DNA of 64,000 nucleotides. Source: Typha latifolia (Eukaryota; Streptophyta; Magnoliopsida; Poales; Typhaceae). Where the stretch lies: assembly GCA_019914945.1 (NCBI GenBank), contig CM034100.1, positions 12,225,096-12,289,095 on the forward strand. Direction: 5' to 3'. A program made the position numbers and the translations under genes. Below, piece by piece: positions 35,776 to 46,548 of this stretch; positions within the stretch are counted from its first letter, which is position 1, and each line of letters begins with the position of its first letter. The notes under the pieces are model-generated. The model was not told the origin of the DNA and made no database searches. It worked only from the letters and a program-made list of their open reading frames with translations.

Positions 35776-36698
35776 TGGCGATTTGGATTTCACCGATGTC
35801 GTCTCGAACATAGATACACTTTAGGGATGTCTTTGTCTCTTGTTTTAGTATTTAATTCTTAAAAAAATAAGTTTTCTATATGTCGCGTTCAAACGCGGGT
35901 GGAGTGCTTTCGAACGCGCTTGTAAACGCATGCATCAGATTCACACATCCAGAGAATGCGAATTGTGCGTTCGAACGCCGTGTTCAAACGCGTATGCGAA
36001 CGCCTACATTGCATTCACATATCTAGAGAAGTGCAAAATATGTGCGTTCAAACGCAATCGGGTGCGTTCAAATGCGGTCGGCGGAAATGTACTGTTTAGG
36101 GTTAATAATTGTCATTTTTGAATTGTTTGGTTAGCCTCTAAATGTGTGGATGGCAACCATGAAATCATTATTGATGAATTAAATTTTTTCCCTGCCTTCT
36201 TCGTCTTCTTCTCTCCCGTTCTCTCATTCCCCGACGACGCCGCTTCTAACCTTCCTCGACCGGCCAATCACTCTAGTCCCTTAGGGTGGCCCTCTCCTCT
36301 TCCTTCTTCTTCCAATTTATCCATCGCTTGCCCTATTCCTTCCATCACCCATAACCCTTCCACGACCACTTACTCATCGATGCCACCCCATTAACGTCGG
36401 TCCACCATCATCTAGGATCTTGTGCCTCCATCCATGGATCCTAAGACAGACTACCCGACGTTCATCCACTAATCGGACAATATCTCGAGATCCTAACATC
36501 CGATTTACCTGAAACTTAATTTGTTGGAAACTTTTTTTCGGGGCTACAACATACCAAAATATCACATCGATCCGACGACGACATATTTCGAGATCTATTT
36601 CCAAAGTTCTGTGTTAAATCCTGTCCAGATCTGAAAATCGGAATAGATCGAGCCTTTGGCCAAAAGGGGAGATCATATCAAGACCGGAGATCGTATCA
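35776..36698 (+). repeat. 3' LTR of element A
   Basis: It starts TGGCGATTTGGATTTC (the 5' copy reads TGATACTATTTGGATTTT), carries the palindrome cluster at 35885-36085, and ends GGAGATCGTATCA. Most palindrome arms differ from the other copies by C/T or G/A changes. Confidence 0.85.
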
Positions 36699-38112
36699 TC
36701 GTAACAATATTTGTTTGAAATTTTTACATAATAAACACTAAGACTTTCAAAATATTTTTATTATCACTACATTATTTACAATATCATAATTATCACATAA
36801 TATTTTGTTCTCTAAGAAAGATTATTCTGTTAGTTAAATCAACCTAATTATGATTAAAATACAACTTAAATTTGAAAAAAAAGACTAATTTCTGCTTGTA
36901 TAAATATTAAAAAATTATTTAAAAACTATCTAATATTACACCCAATACTATGGTACAACAAAAAATATCTTCTATGCGAGACAAACTATTAATAAATATT
37001 TTACATTCTAAACTTTAAAAGAGATTGTATTTTATATCATTTGTGCATTTGTTAACTTTAATAATAATCTATCTGGATTATTAGGATCATAATGATAGTT
37101 TTGAAACAGTAAAAAAGTTTACTGACAATTCTAATATTTTAAAAAATGTAATGATAATTATGATATTTTAAAAAATTTCAGTGGCAATTGTGTAAAAGCC
37201 ATAATTTATTATTCCATCCTGTATTTTATATTTAATGCCTCGAAAATCTGTCCTCTTAATTTACTATATAAAAGAGTTAAATGACCTAATATCCTTAATT
37301 GGGTTTTTTTTAAGATGAAAATAAAAAATAAAAAAAGGAATCAATTTTTTTTAAATGTAATAAAAACACTTACGATTTTTTAATTGGGTTACATTCACAC
37401 TCTATTATATGGATATTTACGTTTGACCTAGTATTTCTCTTCAAATACCTCAAAACTAAATTGTCCTTAGTTTTTTAATAGTCATTTACCATATTGATGA
37501 CCTAAACTAATAATAGCAGCAAAATAATTTTAATACGATTGAATAAGTGTTTTAGGTTATAATAAATAAATAAGTCAAATAAGGAGTTTTTTTTATATTT
37601 TTTATTTTTAAAAGTGATAGAATATTTTTTTACTCCATTAGCTGTTGTTGTTATGTAATATTAACTCGTTATTATGTTATTGAGACATTAAAAGCAAATT
37701 GCCGGATCCATGTATTAGGGTGTCAACAATAATAATGTCAAAATTATGGTGTTGTTAATAAATTAATCTAATTTTAATATCAAATCAGAGGTATTGTAGG
37801 TATGTGGACTTTTAACTTTCAAAATAATAAATATTTTTAATTTTATTGTTTTTAGGTGAAAATTAAATCACAGGTGTTTTTAAGTTGTAAGCAAATATAT
37901 TGGATAATAAATATCCGTATGGTAAAATGTGAAAGATAATATAAGAAAGTTATAAGGTAGTTTTTGTAATTTTGATAACCTAGTCCATCTCGAACTACGA
38001 TTACAGTAAATTATAGAGACAGAAGATTAGTAAATTTTCGAGTAACAGTTTTTGACTTTCGGCGAGCAAGATTTCCGGTGCCAATCCTTCTCTCTTCTTG
38101 GTGGGTGTCAAG
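36699..38112. other. AT-rich intergenic DNA, 5' flank of the ENT-domain gene
   Basis: Very AT-rich sequence with no coding region. The last ~130 bp become GC-richer toward the gene start and presumably hold its promoter and 5' UTR. I see no convincing TATA box. Confidence 0.5.
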
Positions 38113-38691
38113 ATGACACAAAGGGTGGCTGCCGGCGTCGTCAAGGACGACGACAAATCTTCGAAGGGCAGCTCTGCGGCTACTGGTTCTCCACTCTTCG
38201 TCGATTCGCCAAGCCCCGTTCTTGACGGAGGACACGACGAAGCCGTCAAGAAGGAAGAGGAGATCGCGGCTTCGCCGCGGCCGGCCCTCCGCGGATCCAA
38301 ACGACCTCCTGAATCGGTCGAACCTCTCGAGTGGGGCCGCAGAAGGAAACGAAGTGGGCAGAGGAAGAGAGAGCTCGCTACAGGCAAAAGCGATGTCAAA
38401 GTTATCAGCCGTCAGAAAGAAGAAGGTCCTGCGCCGCAAAAGAGACGTCTGACGACGTCGGCACCGGAGGTACAAGCGGAGGAGGCTCATTCTTTGGAGC
38501 TGAAAGCTTACAGCTATGCCGTGAAGGCGGTGTACTTGTCGAAGGAGCCCCTGGCTAGAGAGCAGCAAGCTTTGCTGATGGCTTTCCGGCGTCTTCTGCA
38601 CATATCGCCGGAGGAGCAGAGAGCGGAGCTTTTGCGGGTGATGATGTCTATCCAGAGGGAGCGTGTCTGTCATGAGTTGTTCGGCTGTTAG
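38113..38691 (+). CDS. Probable ENT-domain (EMSY N-terminal-like) nuclear protein, single exon
   Basis: The uninterrupted 192-residue frame starts at the first ATG (MTQRVAAG). Residues 1-75 are polar and disordered-looking. Basic clusters at about 75-87 (RRRKRSGQRKR) and near 110 (PQKRR) could be nuclear localisation signals. Residues 127-185 resemble the ENT fold: SLELKAYSYAVKAVYLSKE, then REQQALLMAFRRLLHIS, then EEQRAELLRVM. Known plant ENT proteins are chromatin- or transcription-associated, often with an Agenet/Tudor domain, which is absent here. Codon and GC content differ clearly from the flanking AT-rich DNA, supporting a real gene. It converges on the SINA-like gene at 39158. The ENT assignment rests on pattern recognition only. 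Confidence 0.6.
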   Translation: MTQRVAAGVVKDDDKSSKGSSAATGSPLFVDSPSPVLDGGHDEAVKKEEEIAASPRPALRGSKRPPESVEPLEWGRRRKRSGQRKRELATGKSDVKVISRQKEEGPAPQKRRLTTSAPEVQAEEAHSLELKAYSYAVKAVYLSKEPLAREQQALLMAFRRLLHISPEEQRAELLRVMMSIQRERVCHELFGC

Positions 38692-39157
38692 TTTTGTCAG
38701 GAGAGAAGCTGTTGTAGTTGTTAGCATTGATAGGTTTGGCATGATGTTCTGTTAAATTTTTAGTAAAGAATGTGTATAAGATTTCAATTTTTTAGTTTAA
38801 TTCGCAAGAACTTCGATTTTGATGTATGAAAATTTCTTAAATTTTCAATATCTCATTTACCCCACTTATCAATATATATATATATATATATATAACTTAC
38901 CATATAACTTACCATGAGAGGAACAAGCAAGTCGTGTTGAATCTTGTTGGTCGCAGAGGTGCAAAAAGGACCACCAGTGAGATAAGTACACAACTAAGCT
39001 ATCATACTGGTACTACTTGACATATAAATATTTTTGCAGCAAGTTTCCCATACGATGAAGAGCATTTGCATCTACCACCAGAAGACAACAATTCAAGAAA
39101 GAGAATCAAAATTATCTTCCAAACAATTCATCAAGAGTTGTCGATGTAAAAGAAAGG
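38692..39157. other. 3' intergenic between two convergent genes, with (TA)n
   Basis: This region holds the 3' ends of the ENT-domain gene and SINA-like copy 2. A (TA)n run lies at about 38872-38893, followed by a doubled ATAACTTACCAT word. No gene was seen. Confidence 0.55.
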
Positions 39158-42100
39158 TTATACATCATAAGATGTAATTTTACGTATGAGAATAGTGAGT
39201 GGCATTACGTCAGAATACAAGAAATTATTGGGAATCAAAAGAAAAGCATATTTGTTGTTGTCAAAATCCTTCCAATCCTTAAAATTCATTACAGAAGCCT
39301 TCAACTGAACAGAAGATTCGCGACCGAATGCCATAAGATCGTAGTAGAATTTCCACTTCAGATTTCCAGGCCGAAGGCACACTATGGAAAGGCAATTCCC
39401 CATGGTATCAGCACAATTGTTGAGGAGGAAGAGGTGGCCATCCTGTCCTAGAAGAGCTAGAAATGGCTCATATCGCTTTAAGTACAACTGAAAGGATTGT
39501 TCGTATCCAAATCTCTTGGCAGAACTCCTGTGTTCCCTAAGGAAGTGCCGCGACCACCATCCTGTGAAACCCTCATAGTTGCAGTCAGGGACAGGGCAGA
39601 TTGATGGAGCATACAGGCATGTATCTTTGTGTTCATTCATTTGTGCATAACATAGAGTTCTTCCACACCCCCACTTAGCATATGAGCACAAAACTTTTAT
39701 TGACTCAATGACCCTCTCAAGAGCAATATTGCGACTATAATTAGCTTCATGATGGCACTTGCGGCAATAATTTTGGAGCATGCACCAGCAGGAAGAGCAT
39801 ACTACATGACCACTTTCGCACTAGAAAATAAACATATCAGTCTGGAGTAGCGCAGGATTGCAGTACTCATAAAGATGCAATATTGGCATTTCAAATCATC
39901 ATAAGAGAAATAGGAAGAAAAACTAGCACTCCTGAGTTTTATACAAAAATTGAATATGATAATAATGGAGTGTATCACTGGGAAGCATGCAATTTAGATC
40001 TAAGGCAGTTTGGCAATTTGGCCGCAATGTAATTAAAGAAATGCTTAATATGTTAACCTTGCTATAATAAAAGGAGTAGATGCAGATTATGATGTTGCTC
40101 AGATGTGTCTGGTGGAATTCTGAACAGAGCAAAGCTCATCGGAGGCTTGCCTCATGGGAAAAGTAAAAAGCTCTTGTTGGAAACTGAGACTTCATTAAAA
40201 CTCACAAGGGCTTCACAAAAGGTGCCCACACCTTGCATCTATATTATACAGGAGTCAATGCTCCTCTTGCATAGTTTCCATGATTCTGCATCTCATCCTC
40301 ACAAAGAAGAAAGAGGGTTCAACTTAGGAAGAACAAGTTATTTCATAAACATATGATGGATGAAAGTGAAGTTTGGGGATAGAATGACTCTTCATGTGTA
40401 TCATCATTCATAAAGCCTGAGATGCTAATTGCCAATTATAGAACTCAGTGATCTTACCTATAATTCACATCCTTGCAGTTAAAACTTACTACTAGTAGCC
40501 ATATGTTACATAGAATATGAAGAATCCCGGCTAGGAATTGACAATGCAAAGCATTTCTAATGCATCGTCCTTCTCAATACTGAACCAAGCATAACAAGAA
40601 CTGGTAAGAGAAAAGGATCCATCTCCTCCATGCATCAGATTCATATATAATCATAAAAGACTATTGAATTGTATGGTTGTAAAGTATCTATGCAATCACG
40701 TTTAAAATCTTACTAAGACAGTTATCATGCACCAGCATCATGACGAGCACATCAGCCATAAATGCAACACCTGAGAACCTCATCTCTTCAAATACTGCCT
40801 AGTTTTGGGCGTCTAGGAAAACAGTGAGACTCACTCATGGCTTTCTATTACACTTCATTTTTTTGATAGTCCATATATCTGAACTCAGAAGAAGTGTAGA
40901 CACATTAGGAATGATCCCTTTACGTCTTTCTCCAGGTTTTATCAACATAAAAAATAATGTAACAGTACAATTACTCCAGACTAACAGGATAACATCGATA
41001 GATTGTCTCAAGAGTATGTGCTCAGTGCACAACACAACAAGACAAGCAACCAAAATCAGCCCTTTCAGTGTATTGCAGAAAAAAAATTCTAAGACATGTT
41101 CAGCTCGCTTTGATTCCTTTTTAGATATTGAGTAATTTCTTTCAAATTACATATAAACTAGAAACTTTAGAGATATAAAATTTATAAGTCCAAGACTGCC
41201 CTTATTGAATACTTCTACACACTGGCTTCATAACATATTCAGCTGATTTAAGTCACCAATTACTCTAAGCTTAGAGTGTTAGGTAATATGTCGTTATGTC
41301 AGCATGATTTATGAAGATTAAAAAAAAATCCTCTTATATGATTGAATGAGATATAAAATATGACAAACTAGCTGAGGTATCAAGACAGTGATAAGGAAAT
41401 GCATCAGTTTAAAAGAGCTAAAACCACTGGAAAAAGCTTGTCTTAGCATAAGGCAGAATAGATTCACTAATTGCCCAAAAGAGAAGTAATCAATAAACCT
41501 TTTATAGAGAAACAGGCTCACAAATGGGAAAATCTAAATTCCTAAATTGCTCTGTAGAATAAAAAGTATCACCATACTTACTTATTTCATCCTATACAAA
41601 CATGACGCAGGTTACAAAAATCCTATCATACCAATAAGGTTAAGAAAGAAATTTAAATTTCTATGACTGATGAATCTATCGCACATAAATGCTTTTGTGG
41701 GACAAAATACTAAAGAATATTTCACCTCCACAGAAGTCTCTCCTAATATGTTCGTCATAAAGAAAAGGAAAATGAATAAAATCTCCCAGATAGAGAATAT
41801 GCTAAACAGAACATCTTTAGAAGATCACCGAGAAGAAGCCAAATAATAAGAAAGCCAAACAGAAAACCCTATCAGCTACGAGCCTACAACCTCTCAAATA
41901 TCAATCAAAACCCTGAGTTGCTCAATTCAATTCTTCCCAAGATAAACAAGACGCAATTCCAAAATCTCTCTTCCCAAATCTAATGATTACCAACTTAACC
42001 GTAAGATAACCAATAGAGAGGTAAGCCAATCAAACCTGATAACATGGCGGGAACAAGTGATCGGAACATTCTGAGCAATGAAGAACATCCCGGCCTATTC

Positions 42101-42203
42101 TAACGCTAATCCCGTCATCGTTCTCTTTCGGAGAGGACTCATCCATATGGTTCTTCTTCGTATTCTTCGATCCTCCGCTCCTCCTCCTCTTCGTCTCCTG
42201 CAT
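39158..42203 (-). CDS. SINA-like RING E3 ubiquitin ligase (copy 2), two exons
   Basis: Exons are 42036-42203 and 39158-39820, joined in phase 0 at the same site as copy 1 (YQ|CE), giving 276 residues from ATG 42201-42203 (MQETKRRRS). The RING finger is LHCSECSDHLFPP, then CESGHVVCSSCW, then CRKCH. The SIAH-type zinc finger is CSYAKWGC ... HKDTCLY ... CPVPDCNYEG ... HFLREH. A full SINA domain runs to the end (KITSYDV). The product should be a ubiquitin ligase like copy 1. The glutamate-rich N-terminus of copy 1 is absent because the ancestral start (42253-42255) is now in another frame. The single intron is 2.2 kb. A LINE inserted 92 bp upstream of that ancestral start, so the original promoter is now about 3.6 kb away. 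The gene may be silenced or driven by LINE sequence. Confidence 0.87.
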
Positions 42204-42255
42204 CGTTCGTCCTCATCTCATCCTCTCCTCGTTCCTCGCGGGAGATCGTCGCCAT
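42139..42255 (-). other. Ancestral N-terminus of SINA-like copy 2, now an overlapping upstream frame
   Basis: ATG 42253-42255 opens a 38-codon frame (MATISREERGEDEMR ... EEYEEEPYG) that resembles the start of copy 1 (MAKFSLEEGEEEMRG) but stops at 42139, in a different frame from the RING exon. It overlaps the start of the RING frame at 42203. A small indel after the EMR codons would explain this. Confidence 0.7.
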
Positions 42256-42352
42256 GACATCGCAAGCCGATTGAGTCGGGGAAGAGCGGTGCTAGGTATC
42301 AGCTTTATGGGAGAGGCGGGTGCATACGTTTCCCGCGAGTTGGTGACTGGCT

Positions 42353-42356
<4 letters not shown>

Positions 42357-42402
<46 letters not shown>
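42357..42402. repeat. (TA)n microsatellite forming the LINE 3' tail
   Basis: About 23 TA units lie directly between the left target-site copy and the LINE body (TTGTTTGATATAAAAGG). Confidence 0.9.
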
Positions 42403-42406
<4 letters not shown>

Positions 42407-42630
42407 TGATATAAAAGGAACTGCAAACAGTTACAGGTTGATCAACTTACACCCACTGCGGGTTGGTCAGAACCCAATAACCCACGGAGCTCCACAGGGA
42501 GCTCCACACCCGGCCTCAGTACCACCTGCCTAGACGACTTCTTACCCTGGTTTGCTGCCCAGTCAGCAACCTTGTTTGCTTCTCTCCTCGTGTGGGAGAT
42601 TTTACACCTCTCAAGGTGGTCAAGGGCGGC

Positions 42631-44178
42631 CTAGCACTCATCTACCATGGACCTGATCCTCCACGGGCAGCCAGTTTCTTTTCGGAGTATCCTGGCCAGA
42701 TCTAGGGAGTCTACCTCCACCTCGAGTCGATGGGCACCTTCTTCCCGAGCCAGCCTGAGGCCCAACCGGAGTCCCCAAGCCTCCGCCACTTGGGCAGAAA
42801 AAGCCGGACACGACTCTCCTACTAGCGCGACAAGCATCCCTGCATCTGTCCGGAGCACCGCCCCCGCCCTGCTCTGGTAGTTCCGTTGAGAGAACGCACC
42901 ATCCGTATTGAGCTTGTACCACCCTTGCTCCGGCAATCTCCATTGCACTTGCCTATGGACCTGCTTAGTCGATATCGGGCTGACTGATTTGGCGTACTCT
43001 TCGGCTAGGAGAAGAGCGCGTCGCTCTACTGCTTGTGGCGGTTCCGCCTTCCGGCCAAACACCCTCCTATTACGTTGTTTCCAGATGCCCCATAATGTGG
43101 TGGCAATAACTTCTTTCACATAGTGCCTCTTAGCTCCGGAGTTGGCCCAGTCCTTTGTAATCCAGTCTAGGTTGATCCTCTCCTTGAGGTTCTGCGGGGG
43201 CGACATTCTTGCTCCGACCAGCTCCCAGACCTCGGTACTGAACCTGTGTGGATGCCACACAGCCCACAGAACTCTGGCTGACATATCTTTAGGTGGCTCA
43301 GCAGCTCTCTCGTGGGAATCCGATTCCAGAGCAACTTCCAGCAGAAGATTTGAATTCTGGGGGCGACCCTCAATTTCCACAGTTCCCTCCATCCTACCCA
43401 TTCCTCCCGTGGCGATGGTTGAAGGAAAGAGTAGATCGAGCTCGTCTTGGCCTCTCCCTTTGGGTGAGGCCACCAGAACCAAACTATTAGTAGTTGTGGC
43501 ATTACCTAAAGAGAGAGCCGCGACCTCAAAGGCCAGATCCCAACCGGCCTCCCGGATTAGTCTGGCCATCTGCCAGTTGGTTCCGTCAGCTAGGTCCGCA
43601 ACCCGCAACTGATCATCTAGCAGACCTGGATGCATCTCCCGAGGCTGCCTGTTCCAAGGAATAGTCGAAGCCCATGGTTCCGAGGCTGACAAGGTGGAAG
43701 TACCATTAGCAATCCATTTTCTGAATCCCATCTTCATAGTGCTCGTAGCCTTAAAAAGTGCTCGCCAGAACTCGGACACGTTGGCTTGCTTCTTTATCTC
43801 CCATGGGTTCAGGCTACCATATTTTGCTACTAGCAGCCTAACCCATGGGACCTCAGCTTTGTTCAGCATCTTGGTCACAAGCTTACCAAACATCGCCATG
43901 CGAACCATTCTTAGCCGCCTAATCCCGAGCCCACCTTGTTTTGGAGCACTGGAGACAGCCTCCCAGTTGAGGAGGTGGAGACCTTTCCCACCTCTAGACT
44001 CCCAAAGAAAGGAGCGGGCCACTTTCTCAATGGCCTCCAGCGTAGCATCCGGCAGCCAGACCGCCCCCATCCAGTAGGTTGGGATGGCGAGCATGGCCGA
44101 TTTAATCAAGGTGAGCCTGCCTGCCATGGATAGCAGACCCTTCTTCCACCCTGCCAACTTCTGCTTAACCCTGTCCAC
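42631..44178 (-). pseudogene. LINE RT tail, zinc-binding region and RNase H
   Basis: In the same frame as the RT: VKQKLAGWKKGLLSMAGR, then a zf-RVT-like region, then RNase H with KLNTDGAFS, EAWGLRLGLRLA and VEVDSLDLARIL. A TAG at 42631 cuts the frame. Beyond it the RNase H end (ISHTRREANKVADWAA) continues in frame to about 42440. All four RNase H acidic positions are present across the stop, so the element may have been active recently. Confidence 0.88.
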
Positions 44179-44181
44179 CAG

Positions 44182-45732
44182 TCATTGGTGCTCCTTGACC
44201 TTGATTCGTCCTCCTAAGATCATGGCCCCAAGGTATGTGAAAGGAAACTTCCCAACCGTCAGCCCTAGTTGTTCTTTCATCGATATGCCTACGTCCGGCC
44301 GCATCCATGATGGTAGGAACAGCTCCGACTTAGCTTGGTTAACCTTCTGATTGGATATGCAAGAGTACTGGTCCAAACAGCTAATCACCTCTGCAGCATT
44401 GCCCACCATCGCCTGCACCGTGATTAGGAGGTCATCTGCATACAGCAGGTGGGTGAGCTGGTTGCCCCCCATTTGCACCCTTGACAAGAGGCCTCTAGCT
44501 ACCTTCTCATTCAACAGGCTCGAGAGCACCTGAGAGAGTAAAATGAAGAGGTAAGGTGATAGAGGATCTCCTTGCCTTAATCCGCGCTGAGGCTGAATCC
44601 ACTGGGTCGGTTTGCCATTGACAAGGATGGCAAAGCTAGGGGAGGAGATGCATGCAGCGACCCACTTGCACCACCTGTCCGGGAACTTCATGCGCCGGAG
44701 AGTGCCAATGACTGCCTCCCAGCTTACTCTATCGTAGGCCTTCTCCATATCGAGCTTTACCATCATCAGCGGGGGACTTCGCTTTCCGACACACATGGAG
44801 TGGGCAACTTCCTGTGCAGCAATGATATTGTCAGAGATACAACGACCCGCTACAAATGCCACTTGCTCCGGACCAACCAGCTTTGGCAGCAGCCCCCTCA
44901 TGCGATCCACCAGGATGCGGGCTATCACCTTATATATGACATTACATAAGGCAATCGGGCGATAATCCTTCACCTCCATGGGTTGGCTCTTCTTAGGGAT
45001 GAGGGTTATGTAGGTCTGACCCCATAGGCGAGGCAGGGAGGCCTGGGAGAAGAAAAGGCTTACAGCCTCACAGATGGTGTCCCCCATAGCACCCCAGTAG
45101 CGCTTGTACACTTCTATGGGCAAGCCATCCGGCCCTGGCGCTTTCCCGCGGGGAAGGCTCCACACAGCAGCTTTGATTTCTTCCGGCGTGACCTGTCTGA
45201 CAAGCATCTCCGCCTCCTCTGGTGTAATGCTCGGCAACTCCGGCCAGCCAACATTGCCCGAGCTAAGGGCATCCGGAGTGCACCAGAGAGAGCTGTACGC
45301 CTCCAGGAACCCTTTAGCGACCTCATCCGAGCTCTGCACCCAGCACCCATCAACCTTCTTGATGCCAACAATAAGGTTGCGCTTCTTCCTCATCGTGGCC
45401 GTGAGGTGGAAGAACTTGGTGTTGCGGTCACTGTCATTTGTCCACTTCAGTCTTGAGCGTTGCAGCCACTTGATGTTGAGCTGCTTACTCAGTGCTGCCT
45501 TCTTGTTGTAGAGTCCGCGTAGCTGCAGCACACCATTCGTTTGCAGAACCCCAGCCGCATCGTCCACTTCCATCTTGTTGATAGCAGCCTTGACCTCTAG
45601 CAAGGTTTTCTCCACATTACACACCGCCTCGTAGTTCCATCTCCGGAGTTCTCTCTTCAGCGTGCAAGTTTTGTGAGACCAAGCTTGCATGGGGTTGCCA
45701 TGGCTTTGAGCTACCCAAAGTTTATTGATCAC
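44182..45732 (-). pseudogene. LINE reverse transcriptase, open region
   Basis: The 516-codon open stretch holds the L1-type RT blocks in order: APGPDGLPIEVYK, ITLIPKK, YRPIALCNVIYKVIA, VKLDMEKAYDRVSWE, GLRQGDPLSPYLFILLSQ and THLLYADDLLI (catalytic YADD). Upstream, the endonuclease tail is joined after a stop near 45765. Downstream, a single TGA at 44182-44184 separates it from the next frame. The TGA is consistent with a CGA-to-TGA change. Confidence 0.9.
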
Positions 45733-45935
45733 GGCTTCACAGCCCTCATATTCGAACTAGAGAAGTTTGAATCTGAAAGGTCTACCCGACTGCCTAGTTG
45801 CCTCAGGCCCCGAGAGCAACAGCGGTGCATGATCCGAAGCTGAGCGATCCAGATGCTTAATCATACTCAGTGAGTGCGCACCCAGCCAACAGGTATTTGC
45901 CAGCACCCTGTCTAGGCGCGTCTGGCTTTCTATAT

Positions 45936-46540
45936 CGCGCTAAGTAAATTACACAAAAGTAGTGATTTTGATGGGATTAGCAACAAAATTGGTAATAAAT
46001 CTTCTGTGCAAATACTATTTTAAAAGGAAAAAATAGATTAGAAATTAATTTACCACCGTGCTAATAAAAAGCTCCGTTTGATGTTAGAGTCTAAGCAATG
46101 CACAAACTCAAAAAATCTATTCCTAAGTAGGGCTGTCAAAAAAGTCCTTGGGCTTGTGATAGAACACAGGGATCTTAGTGGAATGATAGAAATTTTTATT
46201 TTATTTTATAGGAGACCAAAAGAATAATGATTCAGTAAAGAACACAGAGTGCGTTTGGTTAGGGATGAGATAAAAAGAGGGATTAGTTATCCCTAGGCTT
46301 ATCCCATGGGATAAACCATCCAAAAGGATTATTAATCCCTTGTCCATTTCTTATCCTATATTTGGTTAGAGGAGGATTGCGTATGGGATATGATGTAAGA
46401 AATCCAATCTCACATTCGATTAATTATCTTGGATAAGTATTACTAATATCAATTAACAAATATGCCCCTACATACAAAATGGATGCTAAATATAGAAACT
46501 TGTAGAAAATAAAATAACAAAATTACTGTGAAAGTAATAT
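45936..46540. other. Intergenic, with a possible Tourist-like MITE end
   Basis: Mostly AT-rich. Near 46252 a GAGTGCGTTTGGTTAGGG word followed by a TATCCC/GGGATA-rich stretch (46260-46440) resembles a Tourist/Harbinger MITE. I could not find its partner terminus. Confidence 0.4.
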
Positions 46541-46548
46541 TTAATATA

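Larger units (their letters stand above)
21081..36698 (+). mobile_element. Ty3-gypsy element A carrying four later insertions
   Basis: LTRs lie at 21081-21958 plus 22760-22807 (5') and 35776-36698 (3'). Flanking 5-mers are TCATA (21076-21080) and TCGTA (36699-36703), which differ by one likely methyl-CpG change. Order: 5' LTR, multiplied primer-binding sites, gag (22890-23921), [element C], gag end, protease and RT (32630-34144), [inverted solo LTR], RT end and RNase H (34995-35670), a short C-terminal tail, 3' LTR. The integrase is missing: RNase H passes directly into the polyprotein end near 35670-35755. It is a dead element. Confidence 0.8.
42361..45921 (-). mobile_element. 5'-truncated L1-type LINE, 14-bp TSD, (TA)n tail
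   Basis: CTGGCTTTCTATAT is repeated at 42347-42360 and 45922-45935. The plus-strand left end is the 3' tail: a (TA)n run from about 42357 to 42402 rather than poly(A). The right end begins inside the endonuclease domain (RLDRVLANTCWL ... SDHAPLLLSG), so most of the endonuclease and any ORF1 are missing. Reverse transcriptase and RNase H are nearly complete, with three in-frame stops. It lies in the 5' flank of SINA-like copy 2, in the same orientation as that gene. Confidence 0.92.

Noticed and set aside
38872..38893. (TA)n run as a LINE tail like that at 42357
   Set aside because: No LINE sequence or target-site duplication adjoins it; it is a simple microsatellite.
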